From assembly GCF_000741215.1 (NCBI RefSeq), contig NZ_JGYX01000002.1:372001-436000 (forward strand): a stretch of 64,000 nt of DNA. Reading direction: 5' to 3'. A program made the translations under genes and the position numbers. Each line of letters starts with the position of its first letter. Position 1 is the first letter of the stretch. Source of the stretch: Bifidobacterium pullorum subsp. gallinarum (GTDB lineage: Bacteria > Actinomycetota > Actinomycetes > Actinomycetales > Bifidobacteriaceae). This document shows, piece by piece, positions 19,419-28,406 of the stretch. The notes under the pieces were generated by a model. The model saw only the letters and a program-made list of their open reading frames with translations, was not told the origin of the DNA and made no database searches.

Positions 19419-20198
19419 ATGGCATCAACGGCACCGATCGGCGTGTTCGATTCCGGCTTGGGCGGCATCTCGGTGGCGCATGAGATCCGTCGCGCCATGC
19501 CGCATGAGCGGGTGCTGTACTTCGGCGATTCCGCCAACGCCCCCTACGGTACGAAGACGCCGGAACAGGTGCGCGAGCTCTCGTTCGCCATCGTGGAACA
19601 CTTCGTGAAACAGGGAGTCAAGGCGGTGGTGATCGCCTGCAACACCGCCACCTCGGCCGCGGTCAACGAGCTGCGGGACACGTATGAGATCCCGATCATC
19701 GGCATGGAGCCGGCGCTCAAGGTGGCCTGCGACCGCGGACACGGGGAACGTCAGCGGGTGATTGTGGCCGCCACGCCGCTGACGCTGCGGGAACGCAAGT
19801 TCGCCGCGCTGATGGACCGGTTCAAGGCCGATCACACGATTCACCCGGAGCCGTGTCCTGATTTGGTGTCGATTGTGGAGAGCGGACGGCTGGACGATCA
19901 CGATCTGGTGATGCGCACGTTGCACGGGTATTTCGACCACTACGACCTGGATTCGATCGACGCCGTGGTGCTCGGCTGCACGCACTTCGTGTTCTACCGC
20001 GGGTATTTCCGCGAGTTGCTGCCCGATTCGGCGGCCATCATCGACGGCAACGAGGGCACGGTGCGGCATCTGCATGTGGTGCTGGAATCATTGGGCAAAC
20101 TGGCGCCCGAGGACGCCGTAGGCGGTGTGGAGCTGGCGAATTCCGACCCGTCACCGCGCGTCGCCGCCCTGGCACGGGACCTCCTGCAGCGTCCATAG
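19419..20198 (+). CDS. murI: Glutamate racemase
   Basis: 259 residues. MurI supplies D-glutamate for peptidoglycan. Seen: [10 protein letters not shown] at the N-terminus, [11 protein letters not shown], and the two catalytic cysteines Cys74 (ACNTATSA) and Cys187 (LGCTHF). GGAGG lies just upstream of ATG 19419. The family length is about 260-270. A copy of the dispersed palindromic element lies 72 bp after the stop. Confidence 0.95.
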   Translation: MASTAPIGVFDSGLGGISVAHEIRRAMPHERVLYFGDSANAPYGTKTPEQVRELSFAIVEHFVKQGVKAVVIACNTATSAAVNELRDTYEIPIIGMEPALKVACDRGHGERQRVIVAATPLTLRERKFAALMDRFKADHTIHPEPCPDLVSIVESGRLDDHDLVMRTLHGYFDHYDLDSIDAVVLGCTHFVFYRGYFRELLPDSAAIIDGNEGTVRHLHVVLESLGKLAPEDAVGGVELANSDPSPRVAALARDLLQRP

Positions 20199-20269
20199 CG
20201 CTCTTCCCGGGATCTCCCGCGGCACCCGTCAGACTCCCTCCTGCAGTCCGCAAGCCCCTTCCCGCACCA

Positions 20270-20397
20270 ACACGCCCGGCTTCTGCGGACTCTGATGCAT
20301 CGTGACTCTGACACAAGGTGCAAAACGGCGGAATATCAAGGGTCTGAACTCGTATCACAGTCACAGAAGTGTCACAGTCCGCACAAACCGGATGTGT
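20270..20397. repeat. Dispersed palindromic element, copy A (degenerate)
   Basis: This ~128 bp block fills most of the 279 bp gap between murI and the patatin gene. It starts ACACGCCCGGCTTCTGCGGA and ends with a diverged complement around TCACAGTCCGC...GGATGTGT. Interior sequences (CGTGACTCTGA, AACGGCGGAAT, ATCACAGTCACAG) match copies at 42487 and 56207. The right arm has diverged from the left more than in the copy at 42487. Confidence 0.75.
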
Positions 20398-20477
20398 CGG
20401 GAAACTAGCAGCCGCCGGCGGAAATGTCGAGGCCGGGCGCGTAAGCTCGCCAATCATAGCGCGAAAGGGGTTTGACG

Positions 20478-21401
20478 ATGACGCAGACAGCACAGACGGC
20501 ACAGGCAACACAAACGGTACAAGCAACGCAGACGGTACAGGCAACACAACCGACGGCGCATAAGACGGCCATCATCGACGTGGGCGGCGGTTATCGCGCG
20601 ATCTTCGGCGCGGGCGTGCTCGACCGGTGTCTGGAGGACGGCATCACCTTCGACAGCTGCTACGGCGTTTCGGCCGGCAGCGCGAACCTGACCTCGTTCC
20701 TGGCCGGCCAGCATGGCCGCAACCACACGTTCTACACCCAGTACGCGTTCCGCAAGGAGTACGCGAGCACCGAGAACTTCCTCAAGGACCGCAACTTCGT
20801 GGACCTGGACTACGTGTACAGCACGCTGAGCAACCACGACGGCGAGAACCCGTTGGACTATGAGGCGTTCCTCGGCAATCCCGCCAAGTTCACCGTGGTG
20901 GCCTGCGACGCGCGCGACGGATCCACCAAGTACTTCACCCGTTCCGACATGGGCTACGAGTCGATCGACCCGATCAAGGCCTCCAGCTCGGTGCCGGTGG
21001 CCAACGAACCGTACGTGATCGACGGCGTGCCGTACTACGACGGGGGCATCGCCGATCCGGTGCCGGTGCAGAAGGCGGTGGACGACGGCTGCGACCGCAT
21101 TGTGGTGGTGCTGACCCGGCTGAAGGACGAGCTGCGCGAGCAGAAGAAGGACGTCGCCCCCGCGCGCGTGCTCAAGCATCTGTATCCGGCGGCCGCCGAA
21201 CGCCTGCTCAACCGGTACAAGACCTACAACGACGAGGTGGCGCTGGCCAAGGAGTACGAGAAGCAGGGCATCGCGATGATTCTGGCCCCCGACGACCTGT
21301 GCGGGCTGAGCACGCTGACCAAGACCTACGAGGGGTTGGAGCGCATGTACCGCAAGGGGTATGCGGCCGCCGCCCGGATCGGCGACTTCCTGAACAGCTG
21401 A
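20478..21401 (+). CDS. Patatin-like phospholipase
   Basis: 307 residues. The patatin fold is clear: glycine-rich oxyanion segment VGGGYRAIFGAGVLD (35-49), nucleophile Ser65 in GVSAGS, and the dyad Asp188 in YDGGIAD. It should act as a lipid acyl hydrolase in the cytoplasm; the lipid substrate is unknown. ATG 20478 follows GAAAGGGG by 8 bases. Residues 2-26 form an unusual Thr/Gln/Ala/Val repeat with an 18-bp DNA period (ATQTVQ repeated), lying before the folded domain. It is followed by a strong hairpin. Confidence 0.85.
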   Translation: MTQTAQTAQATQTVQATQTVQATQPTAHKTAIIDVGGGYRAIFGAGVLDRCLEDGITFDSCYGVSAGSANLTSFLAGQHGRNHTFYTQYAFRKEYASTENFLKDRNFVDLDYVYSTLSNHDGENPLDYEAFLGNPAKFTVVACDARDGSTKYFTRSDMGYESIDPIKASSSVPVANEPYVIDGVPYYDGGIADPVPVQKAVDDGCDRIVVVLTRLKDELREQKKDVAPARVLKHLYPAAAERLLNRYKTYNDEVALAKEYEKQGIAMILAPDDLCGLSTLTKTYEGLERMYRKGYAAAARIGDFLNS

Positions 21402-21481
21402 CCGCACGGCCGCCAGATTCGGCGGATCCCGCATGTCCGCGGACCCATTCCACACCGAGAACACTCAGCCGTACCCTCCGA

Positions 21482-21527
21482 AACGAGGCCGGGCAACTCC
21501 TACAACGGGGGGTGTCCCGGCCTCGTT
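21482..21527 (+). terminator. Hairpin terminator after the patatin gene
   Basis: A 12-bp perfect stem AACGAGGCCGGG/CCCGGCCTCGTT with a 22-base loop, followed by CAGTTTCC. It sits 80 bp after the patatin stop and 49 bp before the amidohydrolase start. Confidence 0.6.
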
Positions 21528-21575
21528 CAGTTTCCAGGCGTAGACTCGCTTCCAGCCGACGAAAGCGAGGACGCC

Positions 21576-23276
21576 ATGGATCTGTATGTCAATGCCAGGT
21601 TTCTGCCGATGACCGGCGAGCACGATACCTTTGAGGCCATGCTGGTGGGCGATGACGGCACCATCGCCTTCACCGGATCATTGGAGCAGGCCCGCGACCG
21701 CGCCGCACAGCTGCGGCGCACCGCGTCCGGTTCCCCAGTTCGACAGATCGATTGCGAAGGCCATTGCGTCATGCCCGGCCTGATCGACCCCCATTCACAC
21801 TTCAGTGGCGCCACGCAGTACTTCACCGCGGCGGACCTGAGCGACGCACGGAGTTTCGACGACGTGACCCGGCTGCTCACCGATTTCGCGCGGCGCCGCG
21901 GCTGGCTCACGGCCACCGATGAGGCGGCACCAGCGCACGCCGACGACGGCGTGATCCTGATCGGCGTGGGATTGGACGACACCCATCTGGACGAGCACCG
22001 GATGCCGGACCGCGTGGTACTCGACCGGGTGAGCGCCACCCTGCCGGTGGTCGTCAACCATGTCTCCGGTCACAATCTGGCCTGCAACACCCGCATGCTG
22101 CAACTCGCCGACGTCACCGCCGACACTCCCGATCCGACCGGCGGCCGTTATCTGCGGGATGCGGACGGCAGGCCGGACGGCCGTTGCGTGGAGCCGCCGG
22201 CCATGTCGCCGGTGTTCACCTATATCCAGTCGCATCAGCGGTTGGATATGCATGCGCTGGTCGGCGACATGCAGGATCTCTACGCTTCGCATGGCATCAC
22301 CACCGTGCAGGATGGCGCCACCACCGCGCATGACGTCGCCGCGTTCGCCGGCATCGCCGATCACGACGGCTTCCGCGTGGATCTGGTCTCCTATCCGATG
22401 TTCGGCGAGGATGTGGATGGCGTGTTCCGTGAATTCGCACGGTACGATTCCGCCACCTACCATGGCGGTTTCCGGTTTGGCGGGCGCAAGCTGTTCATGG
22501 ATGGCTCCCCGCAGGCACGCACCGCATGGCTGACCGAACCGTATACGCCCGGCGCGGAAGGCGCGGGCTACCGCGGCCACGCTACCGTGGATCTCGATGC
22601 CGCCTACCGGTTCGCGTTGGCGGCGTTCGACGAGGGCCATCAGCTGCTGTGCCACTGCAACGGCGATGCCGCGTCGGACGCGTATCTGGATCTGGTGGAG
22701 CGGGCGATGCACGAATCAACGAATCCACGCAAGCGGGAGTTGAAACCGGTGATGGTCCACTGCCAGTTCGCGCGACGCGACCAATACGAGCGCATGCGCA
22801 CGCTGGGGGTGATTCCGTCGATTTTTGTGGCGCATACCTGGTATTGGGGAGACACGCACATCGCCAATATGGGAATGGGGCGTGCCTCGGAAATCAGCCG
22901 GGTGCACGATGCGCTTGAACTGGGTCTGCCGTTCACCTTCCACACCGATTCCCCGGTGATCGAACCGAACCTGTTCGAATCGGTATGGTGCGCGGCCACA
23001 CGCATAACAAGGGCCGGCGTACAGCTCGACCCGGCTCAACGCGTGGGCATCTACGACGGTTTGCAGGCCGTGACCGTGAACGCGGCCGCCCAATACGGCG
23101 AGCTCAACCGCAAGGGCACGTTGGAGGTCGGCAAACTGGCCGATTTGGCGATTGTGGCGCGCAATCCGCTGGATTGCGATGTCTCCCCGGATTCCGCGGA
23201 CTCCCCCACCGCCCTACGCAACCTGCAGGTTCTGGCCACCATCAAGGCCGGACGCCTGATCTGGCAGCATAGCTAA
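21576..23276 (+). CDS. Amidohydrolase-superfamily protein, YtcJ-like (amidohydrolase 3)
   Basis: 566 residues. The composite-domain N-terminus is followed by the metal motif GLIDPHSHFSG (His-x-His, near residue 69). VNHVSGHNLACN, GITTVQDGA and FHTDSPV follow, then the returning C-terminal beta-sandwich segment GKLADLAIVARNPL. This is the YtcJ/amidase type that hydrolyses C-N bonds in amides or imidazoles; the substrate cannot be predicted. A GAGGA element lies upstream of ATG 21576. It is monocistronic, between hairpins at both ends. Confidence 0.85.
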   Translation: MDLYVNARFLPMTGEHDTFEAMLVGDDGTIAFTGSLEQARDRAAQLRRTASGSPVRQIDCEGHCVMPGLIDPHSHFSGATQYFTAADLSDARSFDDVTRLLTDFARRRGWLTATDEAAPAHADDGVILIGVGLDDTHLDEHRMPDRVVLDRVSATLPVVVNHVSGHNLACNTRMLQLADVTADTPDPTGGRYLRDADGRPDGRCVEPPAMSPVFTYIQSHQRLDMHALVGDMQDLYASHGITTVQDGATTAHDVAAFAGIADHDGFRVDLVSYPMFGEDVDGVFREFARYDSATYHGGFRFGGRKLFMDGSPQARTAWLTEPYTPGAEGAGYRGHATVDLDAAYRFALAAFDEGHQLLCHCNGDAASDAYLDLVERAMHESTNPRKRELKPVMVHCQFARRDQYERMRTLGVIPSIFVAHTWYWGDTHIANMGMGRASEISRVHDALELGLPFTFHTDSPVIEPNLFESVWCAATRITRAGVQLDPAQRVGIYDGLQAVTVNAAAQYGELNRKGTLEVGKLADLAIVARNPLDCDVSPDSADSPTALRNLQVLATIKAGRLIWQHS

Positions 23277-23320
23277 AGGAATGCGTATCAACCACCCATA
23301 CGATAGTCGGCCGCATACAC

Positions 23321-23386
23321 GAAAGGTTCCCCACCTTCGGGTTCCGCCCAATCGTAGGGTTGGAACGCGGCGGAGGGGAACCTTCG
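23321..23386. terminator. Long hairpin between amidohydrolase and SPFH gene (convergent)
   Basis: AAGGTTCCCC (23323-23332) pairs with GGGGAACCTT (23375-23384), and inner GGTTCC/GGAAC segments extend the structure. The two genes converge here, so it may terminate both. The rest of 23277-23458 shows nothing else. Confidence 0.5.
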
Positions 23387-23458
23387 CACTAGTCGTTCGG
23401 GAGTGTGCCGTCACAGCACGCAACTCCCCGATCGCACATTACCTATCGGCTTCGCGCA

Positions 23459-24373
23459 TTACTTACCGACTTCGCCGGCGGTGAGCATGGCCTTGGTGAC
23501 CTGCTCATAGAGATCCTGGTAGCCGCCGGGGGTCGAGGCGGGCAGCACCACGGTCTTGGCGTTGTTCGATTCGGACAGCGAGCGCATGACGTCCAGATAC
23601 TGGTTGAACAGCACGACGTTGTTCACGTTGTTGATGTCCATGCCCACGGCCTGGAGGCTCTTGATCTGGTCGACGATACCGTTGGCGATCTCACGGCGGT
23701 AGTTCGCCTGGCCTTCACCCTGCAGGCGGGTCTTCTCGGCCTCGGCGGCGGCCTGGGTCTCGATCTGGATGCGCTGGGCCTCGGCGCGCTGACGGGTGGC
23801 TTCCTTCTCGCGCTGGGCGGCGTTGATGGAGTCCATCGCGCTCTTGACCTGCGGGCTCGGGTCGATCGCGGTGATCAGCGTCTTGACCACGGTGAAGCCG
23901 AAGCGCGCCATCTCGGCGCCGACGGTCTTCTGCACGTCGGAGGCCACATCGTCCTTGCGGGCGAACGCGTCATCCAGGCTCAGGGCCGGGATCGCGGAAC
24001 GCAGCGCGTCCTCCATATAGGAGCGCAGCTGGCCCGCCGGATCGCGCAGCTCGTAGTAGGCGGTGGCCACGTCCTGCGGGTTCACACGGAACTGCGTGGA
24101 GGCCACCACCGTCACGAACACGTTGTCGAGCGTCTTGGTTTCCAGCTGCACGTTGATCTGCGAGACGCGCATATTCGTCTTCATGGCGATGCGGTCCACG
24201 AACGGGATCTTCAAGTGGATACCCGCGAACTGCACCTTGTTGAACTTGCCGAATCGCTCGATGATGTACGCCTGCTGCTGCGGCACGATGAACAGCGCTG
24301 CGCCAAGCACGGCGACAATGATGACCAGCACGACGATCAGCGTTATCCATGCCCCCACTGCGACGTCGAACAT
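23459..24373 (-). CDS. SPFH/band 7 domain membrane protein (stomatin-like)
   Basis: 304 residues. An N-terminal membrane anchor (about 7-30) is followed by the SPFH/band 7 domain (PQQQAYIIERFGKF, VFVTVVASTQFRV). A long Ala/Glu/Arg coiled coil runs over about 185-245, with QREKEATRQRAEAQRIQIETQ... in the oligomerising region. Such proteins scaffold membrane microdomains, often with NfeD or FtsH partners; none is adjacent. AAGGAG is spaced six bases from ATG 24373, which decides the start against longer alternatives. Confidence 0.88.
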   Translation of the reverse strand: MFDVAVGAWITLIVVLVIIVAVLGAALFIVPQQQAYIIERFGKFNKVQFAGIHLKIPFVDRIAMKTNMRVSQINVQLETKTLDNVFVTVVASTQFRVNPQDVATAYYELRDPAGQLRSYMEDALRSAIPALSLDDAFARKDDVASDVQKTVGAEMARFGFTVVKTLITAIDPSPQVKSAMDSINAAQREKEATRQRAEAQRIQIETQAAAEAEKTRLQGEGQANYRREIANGIVDQIKSLQAVGMDINNVNNVVLFNQYLDVMRSLSESNNAKTVVLPASTPGGYQDLYEQVTKAMLTAGEVGK

Positions 24374-24539
24374 GATGACTCCTTCCATCATCGACACGGC
24401 ACCACTTGCCGCATCCTGTGGCACCATCTTACCAATCGCGGCCTTTCCGCACGTCATGTGCCACCGACGCCCAGATGAACTTCCTGTGTCGGTTCGCCGA
24501 CGATCCGGACATGCACAGGACGATGGGTCTACTACAGTG

Positions 24540-25091
24540 ATGCCCATGAGAATCCGACATGCGACATTGGACGACGCCGCGGCGATCGCATTGGTGGAGG
24601 CCGCCTGCTTCCCGGCAGCCGAGGCGGCGAGCGAGCGCGAGGTGCGCGCGCGACTGGCCGTGTATCCGAATCACTTCTGGCTGATGGTGGATACCGCGGC
24701 GACCGAGCATGGCAACGAGGCGGACGACGCCGGGGTTGCTAGCGACACAGTCCGGGATGGTCGACTCGTCGCGTTCGTCAACGGGTTCGTGACCGATGAG
24801 GCGGATCTGACCGACGAGATGTACGAGGACGCCTCGATGCATGACGAGCACGGCGCCTGGCAGATGATCTTCGGCGTGGACACCGCGCCCGAATACCGAC
24901 ACCATGGGTATGCGAGCATGCTGCTGCGCGCGGCTATCGAGGATGCCCGTGCCGCGGGACGCGCGGGACTGGTGCTGACCTGCAAGGACCGGCTCATCGG
25001 GTTCTATGAGCGGCTGGGATTCGTGAACGAGGGCGTGTCCGGTTCCACGCACGGCGACGTGACCTGGTACCAGATGCGGCTGCGATTCTAA
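24540..25091 (+). CDS. GNAT-family N-acetyltransferase
   Basis: 183 residues. The GNAT fold shows the acetyl-CoA pyrophosphate loop motif EYRHHGYASMLLRAA (R/Q-x-x-G-x-A) around residue 120, and the C-terminal FYERLGF block. It should acetylate an amine from acetyl-CoA; the substrate is unknown. ATG 24540 or 24546 could be the start, and neither has a clear Shine-Dalgarno, so a leaderless messenger is possible. The stop overlaps the convergent metallophosphoesterase stop by 4 bp. Confidence 0.8.
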   Translation: MPMRIRHATLDDAAAIALVEAACFPAAEAASEREVRARLAVYPNHFWLMVDTAATEHGNEADDAGVASDTVRDGRLVAFVNGFVTDEADLTDEMYEDASMHDEHGAWQMIFGVDTAPEYRHHGYASMLLRAAIEDARAAGRAGLVLTCKDRLIGFYERLGFVNEGVSGSTHGDVTWYQMRLRF

Positions 25092-25822
25092 GCCGCGACA
25101 GGTGACGGCGGGACGGCCCCGAACCACGCCGCGACCTGCTCCTCACTTACCGGCTTCAATCCCCACGAATCCAGCCCGACGTGCAGCGAGTCCGTCTGCC
25201 GACCGGCTTTCGTGTGCTGATGCGTATGCCCGAACAGCAGACGGTGGCCATCCCGCGGCAACGCGTCGGGCGCGTAACCGGGGTCGTAGGCGTTGTCGGA
25301 CACGTCGCCGGTCGGATCGCGGAAGCCGTCCATATCCTCCCGGTACGGGAAGTGGCTGAGATGGTACTCGACACCGCCGATGGTGACAGTCGCCGAATCC
25401 TGGATGGTGGCGAAGGCGTGATGCCATTCGCCGTCCAACTCCCGGTGATGGAAGTTCACGTCATGGTTGCCGACGACCAGATGCAGCCGGCGCGCGTGGA
25501 TGGCGTGCAGGCAGTGGCGGATATGCTCCATCGACGTGCGGTAGCCGACATCGCCCATGACCCACAGCTCGTCCACCGGGGTTAGCGTGGCGTTGATCGA
25601 GGCGATGACGGCGGTGTCGTGTGCATCGGTGTCGGCGATATCCGCCATCCGCAGATGCCGCTTGTTGGCGGCCCGCTTGACGTACTGCGCCGCCGCGGCA
25701 ATCCCCTGCTCCGCAACGGCATGGTCGTACCCGGCCTTGATGTCGGCATCGGCGATGAACCCGCGCAACGCCGACACCAACGGATGTCCGAAGTGCGTAT
25801 CGGTCGTGAAATACATCGCCAT
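25088..25822 (-). CDS. Metallophosphoesterase (calcineurin-like)
   Basis: 244 residues. The dimetal motifs are present: TTDTHFGHP at the N-terminus, VMGDVGY, VVGNHDVN and GHTHQHT near the C-terminus. The substrate is unknown. Related single-domain proteins act on nucleotides or phosphodiesters. The segment between the first and second motifs includes a helical insertion (KAGYDHAVAEQGIAAAAQY). ATG 25822 is preceded by GAGAGGAG-like purines. Confidence 0.85.
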   Translation of the reverse strand: MAMYFTTDTHFGHPLVSALRGFIADADIKAGYDHAVAEQGIAAAAQYVKRAANKRHLRMADIADTDAHDTAVIASINATLTPVDELWVMGDVGYRTSMEHIRHCLHAIHARRLHLVVGNHDVNFHHRELDGEWHHAFATIQDSATVTIGGVEYHLSHFPYREDMDGFRDPTGDVSDNAYDPGYAPDALPRDGHRLLFGHTHQHTKAGRQTDSLHVGLDSWGLKPVSEEQVAAWFGAVPPSPVAA

Positions 25823-25899
25823 CGTCGGCTCCTCTCTTCCTACAGCAGAAGCCTACCCGATTCTTCACGCCGCCGCACCGCCGTATGGCGCCGCACCGG

Positions 25900-27558
25900 C
25901 TACGACGTCCGGGGTCGCGCCTCTGGATCCACCGGCTCCAACGCCTTATGCTCCCCGTGGACGAGGACCCCATCGGACAGCAACTGTTTGACCGCGGCGC
26001 GAATCTGAGCGCTCGTGGCATGCGGCGCGGAACCATAGCCATCGACCCGGTCCAATCCGCAACCGGTAACGTTCAGGCTCCGCGACCCCTGGATCGCGTT
26101 GACGATTTTCGCGACGCCATACCCATGCCCCTGTTCGGCATAGATATTGCGCACATACGCCGCAATCCGCGTCTTCAACTGCGGATCGACGACCATCGAC
26201 TCGACGACCACCGTGCGGGATGACGCCCGACCGCCGTGCCCATCGGTACGCGACCTGACATCCGCTGCGGCTTGTCGCCTTGTGCAATACCCGCAGGCAC
26301 CGCACGATGCCGATTCCGGACGGTCGCCGAAATATCGCAGAATCTGTCCGCGCAGACATGCGGAGGCATCGCAATACCGTTCCATCGCGCGGCTTCGGGC
26401 CAATGCCGCCTCCTTGGCCCGCTTGCGGTCGTTCTCATCCGCGAGCGCGGTGCCGACGGAGTCCTTGATACGCCGCCGGTGCAGTTCGAAATCGAATTCG
26501 CTCCACAACAGCGTACAGGTGGCCGGCTGCCCGTCCCTTCCGGCACGTCCGGCCTCCTGGTAGTACTCCTCCATGCTGGATGGAACGCTGTCGTTGATCA
26601 CCCAGCGCACATCGGGCTTGTCGACACCCATGCCGAACGCGGTGGTGGCTGTGATGACATCGATGTCGTCGTTGAGGAACCCGTCCTGCACCCGTGTTTT
26701 GCGCGCCTCATCCATCCGTGCGTGGAAGTATTCGGCGTTGACTCCGGCATCCTTCAACGCTTCAGCCAGTTCCTCGGTCCGGTCCCGCGACATGCAGTAG
26801 ACGATGCCGCTCTCCCCCGGATGCCGACGGGCATAGTCTATGACGTATTCGGTGCGTTCCGTCTTGCCGTTCACCCGACGCCTGTCGAAGAACAGGTTCG
26901 GCCGGTCGAAACCGGCGGCAGCGGATAGCGGGTCCCGCAATCGCAGGTTGCGTATGATACCGGTCCGGGTTTCCGACGTGGCGGTGGCGGTGAACGCGGC
27001 GACGACCGGACGTTCCGGCAGCTGCTCGATGAAATCCGCAATGCCCAGATAGTCGGGGCGAAAATCCTGTCCCCATTGGAATACGCAGTGCGCCTCATCG
27101 ACGGCGATCAGACGGATGCGAATGGATTGGCAGAACCGCACGAATCCGGGCGAGGTCAACCGCTCGGGCGAGACATACAGCAGACGCACCGCCCCGTTGC
27201 GAATCTCCTGCTCGATACGAATGTGCTCCTCCCGCCCGGTGGCGGAGTCGATCAGCGCGGCGGGAATACCGCGGGCATTCAGCTGGTTGACCTGATCGTG
27301 CATGAGCGCCCGCAGCGGGGTGATGACCAGAACCAGGGCGGGGCGACCGCCTTTGCCGGCCGCGCAGGCGGGAATCTGGTAACAGACGGATTTGCCGGCG
27401 CCCGTCGGCATGACGGCCAGCACATCGCGACGATTGAGGATGGCAGTGATGACCTCCAACTGCCGACCACGGAAGGAATCGTATCCGTAGAAGCGCTGGA
27501 GCGTACGCAGCGCCCACGGGGTGTAATCGGGGGCGGCCTGCGGCGAGACATCTGGCAT
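25900..27558 (-). CDS. recQ: RecQ-family ATP-dependent DNA helicase
   Basis: 552 residues. Helicase motifs: FRGRQLEVITAIL (motif 0), MPTGAGKSVCYQ (Walker A), VDEAHCVFQWGQDFRP (DEAH plus the RecQ aromatic loop), AFTATAT, and ATTAFGMGVDKPDVRWV with QEAGRAGRDG. A zinc-binding Cys block (CDASACLRGQ..., CGACGYC) and a winged-helix segment follow. No HRDC domain is recognised. It unwinds 3'-5' in recombination repair. ATG 27558 was chosen over GTG 27567. It is the last core gene before the accessory region. Confidence 0.93.
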   Translation of the reverse strand: MPDVSPQAAPDYTPWALRTLQRFYGYDSFRGRQLEVITAILNRRDVLAVMPTGAGKSVCYQIPACAAGKGGRPALVLVITPLRALMHDQVNQLNARGIPAALIDSATGREEHIRIEQEIRNGAVRLLYVSPERLTSPGFVRFCQSIRIRLIAVDEAHCVFQWGQDFRPDYLGIADFIEQLPERPVVAAFTATATSETRTGIIRNLRLRDPLSAAAGFDRPNLFFDRRRVNGKTERTEYVIDYARRHPGESGIVYCMSRDRTEELAEALKDAGVNAEYFHARMDEARKTRVQDGFLNDDIDVITATTAFGMGVDKPDVRWVINDSVPSSMEEYYQEAGRAGRDGQPATCTLLWSEFDFELHRRRIKDSVGTALADENDRKRAKEAALARSRAMERYCDASACLRGQILRYFGDRPESASCGACGYCTRRQAAADVRSRTDGHGGRASSRTVVVESMVVDPQLKTRIAAYVRNIYAEQGHGYGVAKIVNAIQGSRSLNVTGCGLDRVDGYGSAPHATSAQIRAAVKQLLSDGVLVHGEHKALEPVDPEARPRTS

Positions 27559-27724
27559 GATGTCCACGGTACACCGATTGCGCCGGAACGGGAATGGGTG
27601 AAGTCACCGTGTAGGTCGCCAGCCTGTGCGGATGCGAATCGCATGATGCCATGGTTCTTGGGTTTGTGCGGGCTCGCAGTCCCGTACGGCAGTACGCGTT
27701 CCACGCCGACGGTGGATAATGGCG

Positions 27725-28045
27725 GTATGACTGCAACATATATGATTCGACCGATTACGCCGGCCGTCTTCGCGGCGCCGGGCGTCTCGGAGACGCTCTG
27801 CCCCGCGATCCCCAGCGATCCGGCCATCGCGCGTCCGGACAGGCCCTACCCGTCCAGACGGAGGACCGCCTTGGCCTTGATTTTCCTTACCATGCTGGCA
27901 GCTCCTTTCACCACACGTGCCCCGCATGGTGAAAGGAGCCCAACAACCGGTGGCCCTGAACGGCAATAACGCCGGCCTTGAACCGCAATAACCCCCAAAA
28001 GCCCGATCGGCCTCCTACGACAATAACAACGGCCCTAAAACAAGC
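27725..28045 (-). mobile_element. IS21-family end remnant with broken istA start
   Basis: On the minus strand, ATG 27893 begins MVRKIKAKAVLRLDG, then a TAG (27848-27846), then GLSGRAMAGSLGIAGQSVSETPGAAKTAGVIG. This matches the N-terminal helix-turn-helix of IS21 IstA transposases but is cut off near 27725. GAAAGGAG precedes the ATG, inside an inverted repeat (GCTCCTTTCACCA/TGGTGAAAGGAGC, 27901-27938). Further out (27950-28045) are repeated GTTATTGCGGTTCAAGG and GTTATTGCCGTTCAGGG units, typical of IS21 terminal multiple repeats. No istB is present, so this is a decayed left end. Confidence 0.7.
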
Positions 28046-28406
28046 AAATATTCATTCATGCCTCGTGCGGAGCCGTTTGTTCTGTTGTGGCTTCATTGTA
28101 GGCGTACCTCTGGTGTGAAGTCTCGCCGGTTTCGTCGCTTCTTTTGTATTTTCATCTGGTGAACAGAAGTAAATGCTTGTGACGGAGACGGATTGCATAT
28201 GCATGGCGCTTTGTGGAAGCTGATTCTATGTGGAATTCGGATGCTATCCGCATATCTCGGTTGCCGAGATACATGAAGAGGTGTGTGCAAGTATTAGATG
28301 CACACACCTCTTCATCTTATCTTATTCTATCTATGTAACGCGCCTTCGATTACTGTTTCTCGTCAACAATCGTGGTGCGGTACAGTCGGCGGGACTATGG
28401 TTCCGT
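28046..28406. other. Intergenic region without a recognisable gene; one long hairpin
   Basis: Between the IS21 remnant and the ABC permease I see no supportable gene; short open frames here have no ribosome-binding site or family match. A 15-bp perfect stem (GAAGAGGTGTGTGCA 28275-28289 with TGCACACACCTCTTC 28299-28313, 9-base loop) lies 94 bp downstream of the permease stop and may end the sugar operon. It lacks a U-run on the minus strand; on the plus strand it is followed by ATCTTATCTTATTC. Confidence 0.6.

Noticed and set aside
28093..28290. Short minus-strand frame (65 codons) in the gap before the sugar operon
   Set aside because: No ribosome-binding site, no recognisable family, and it overlaps the 28275-28313 hairpin.
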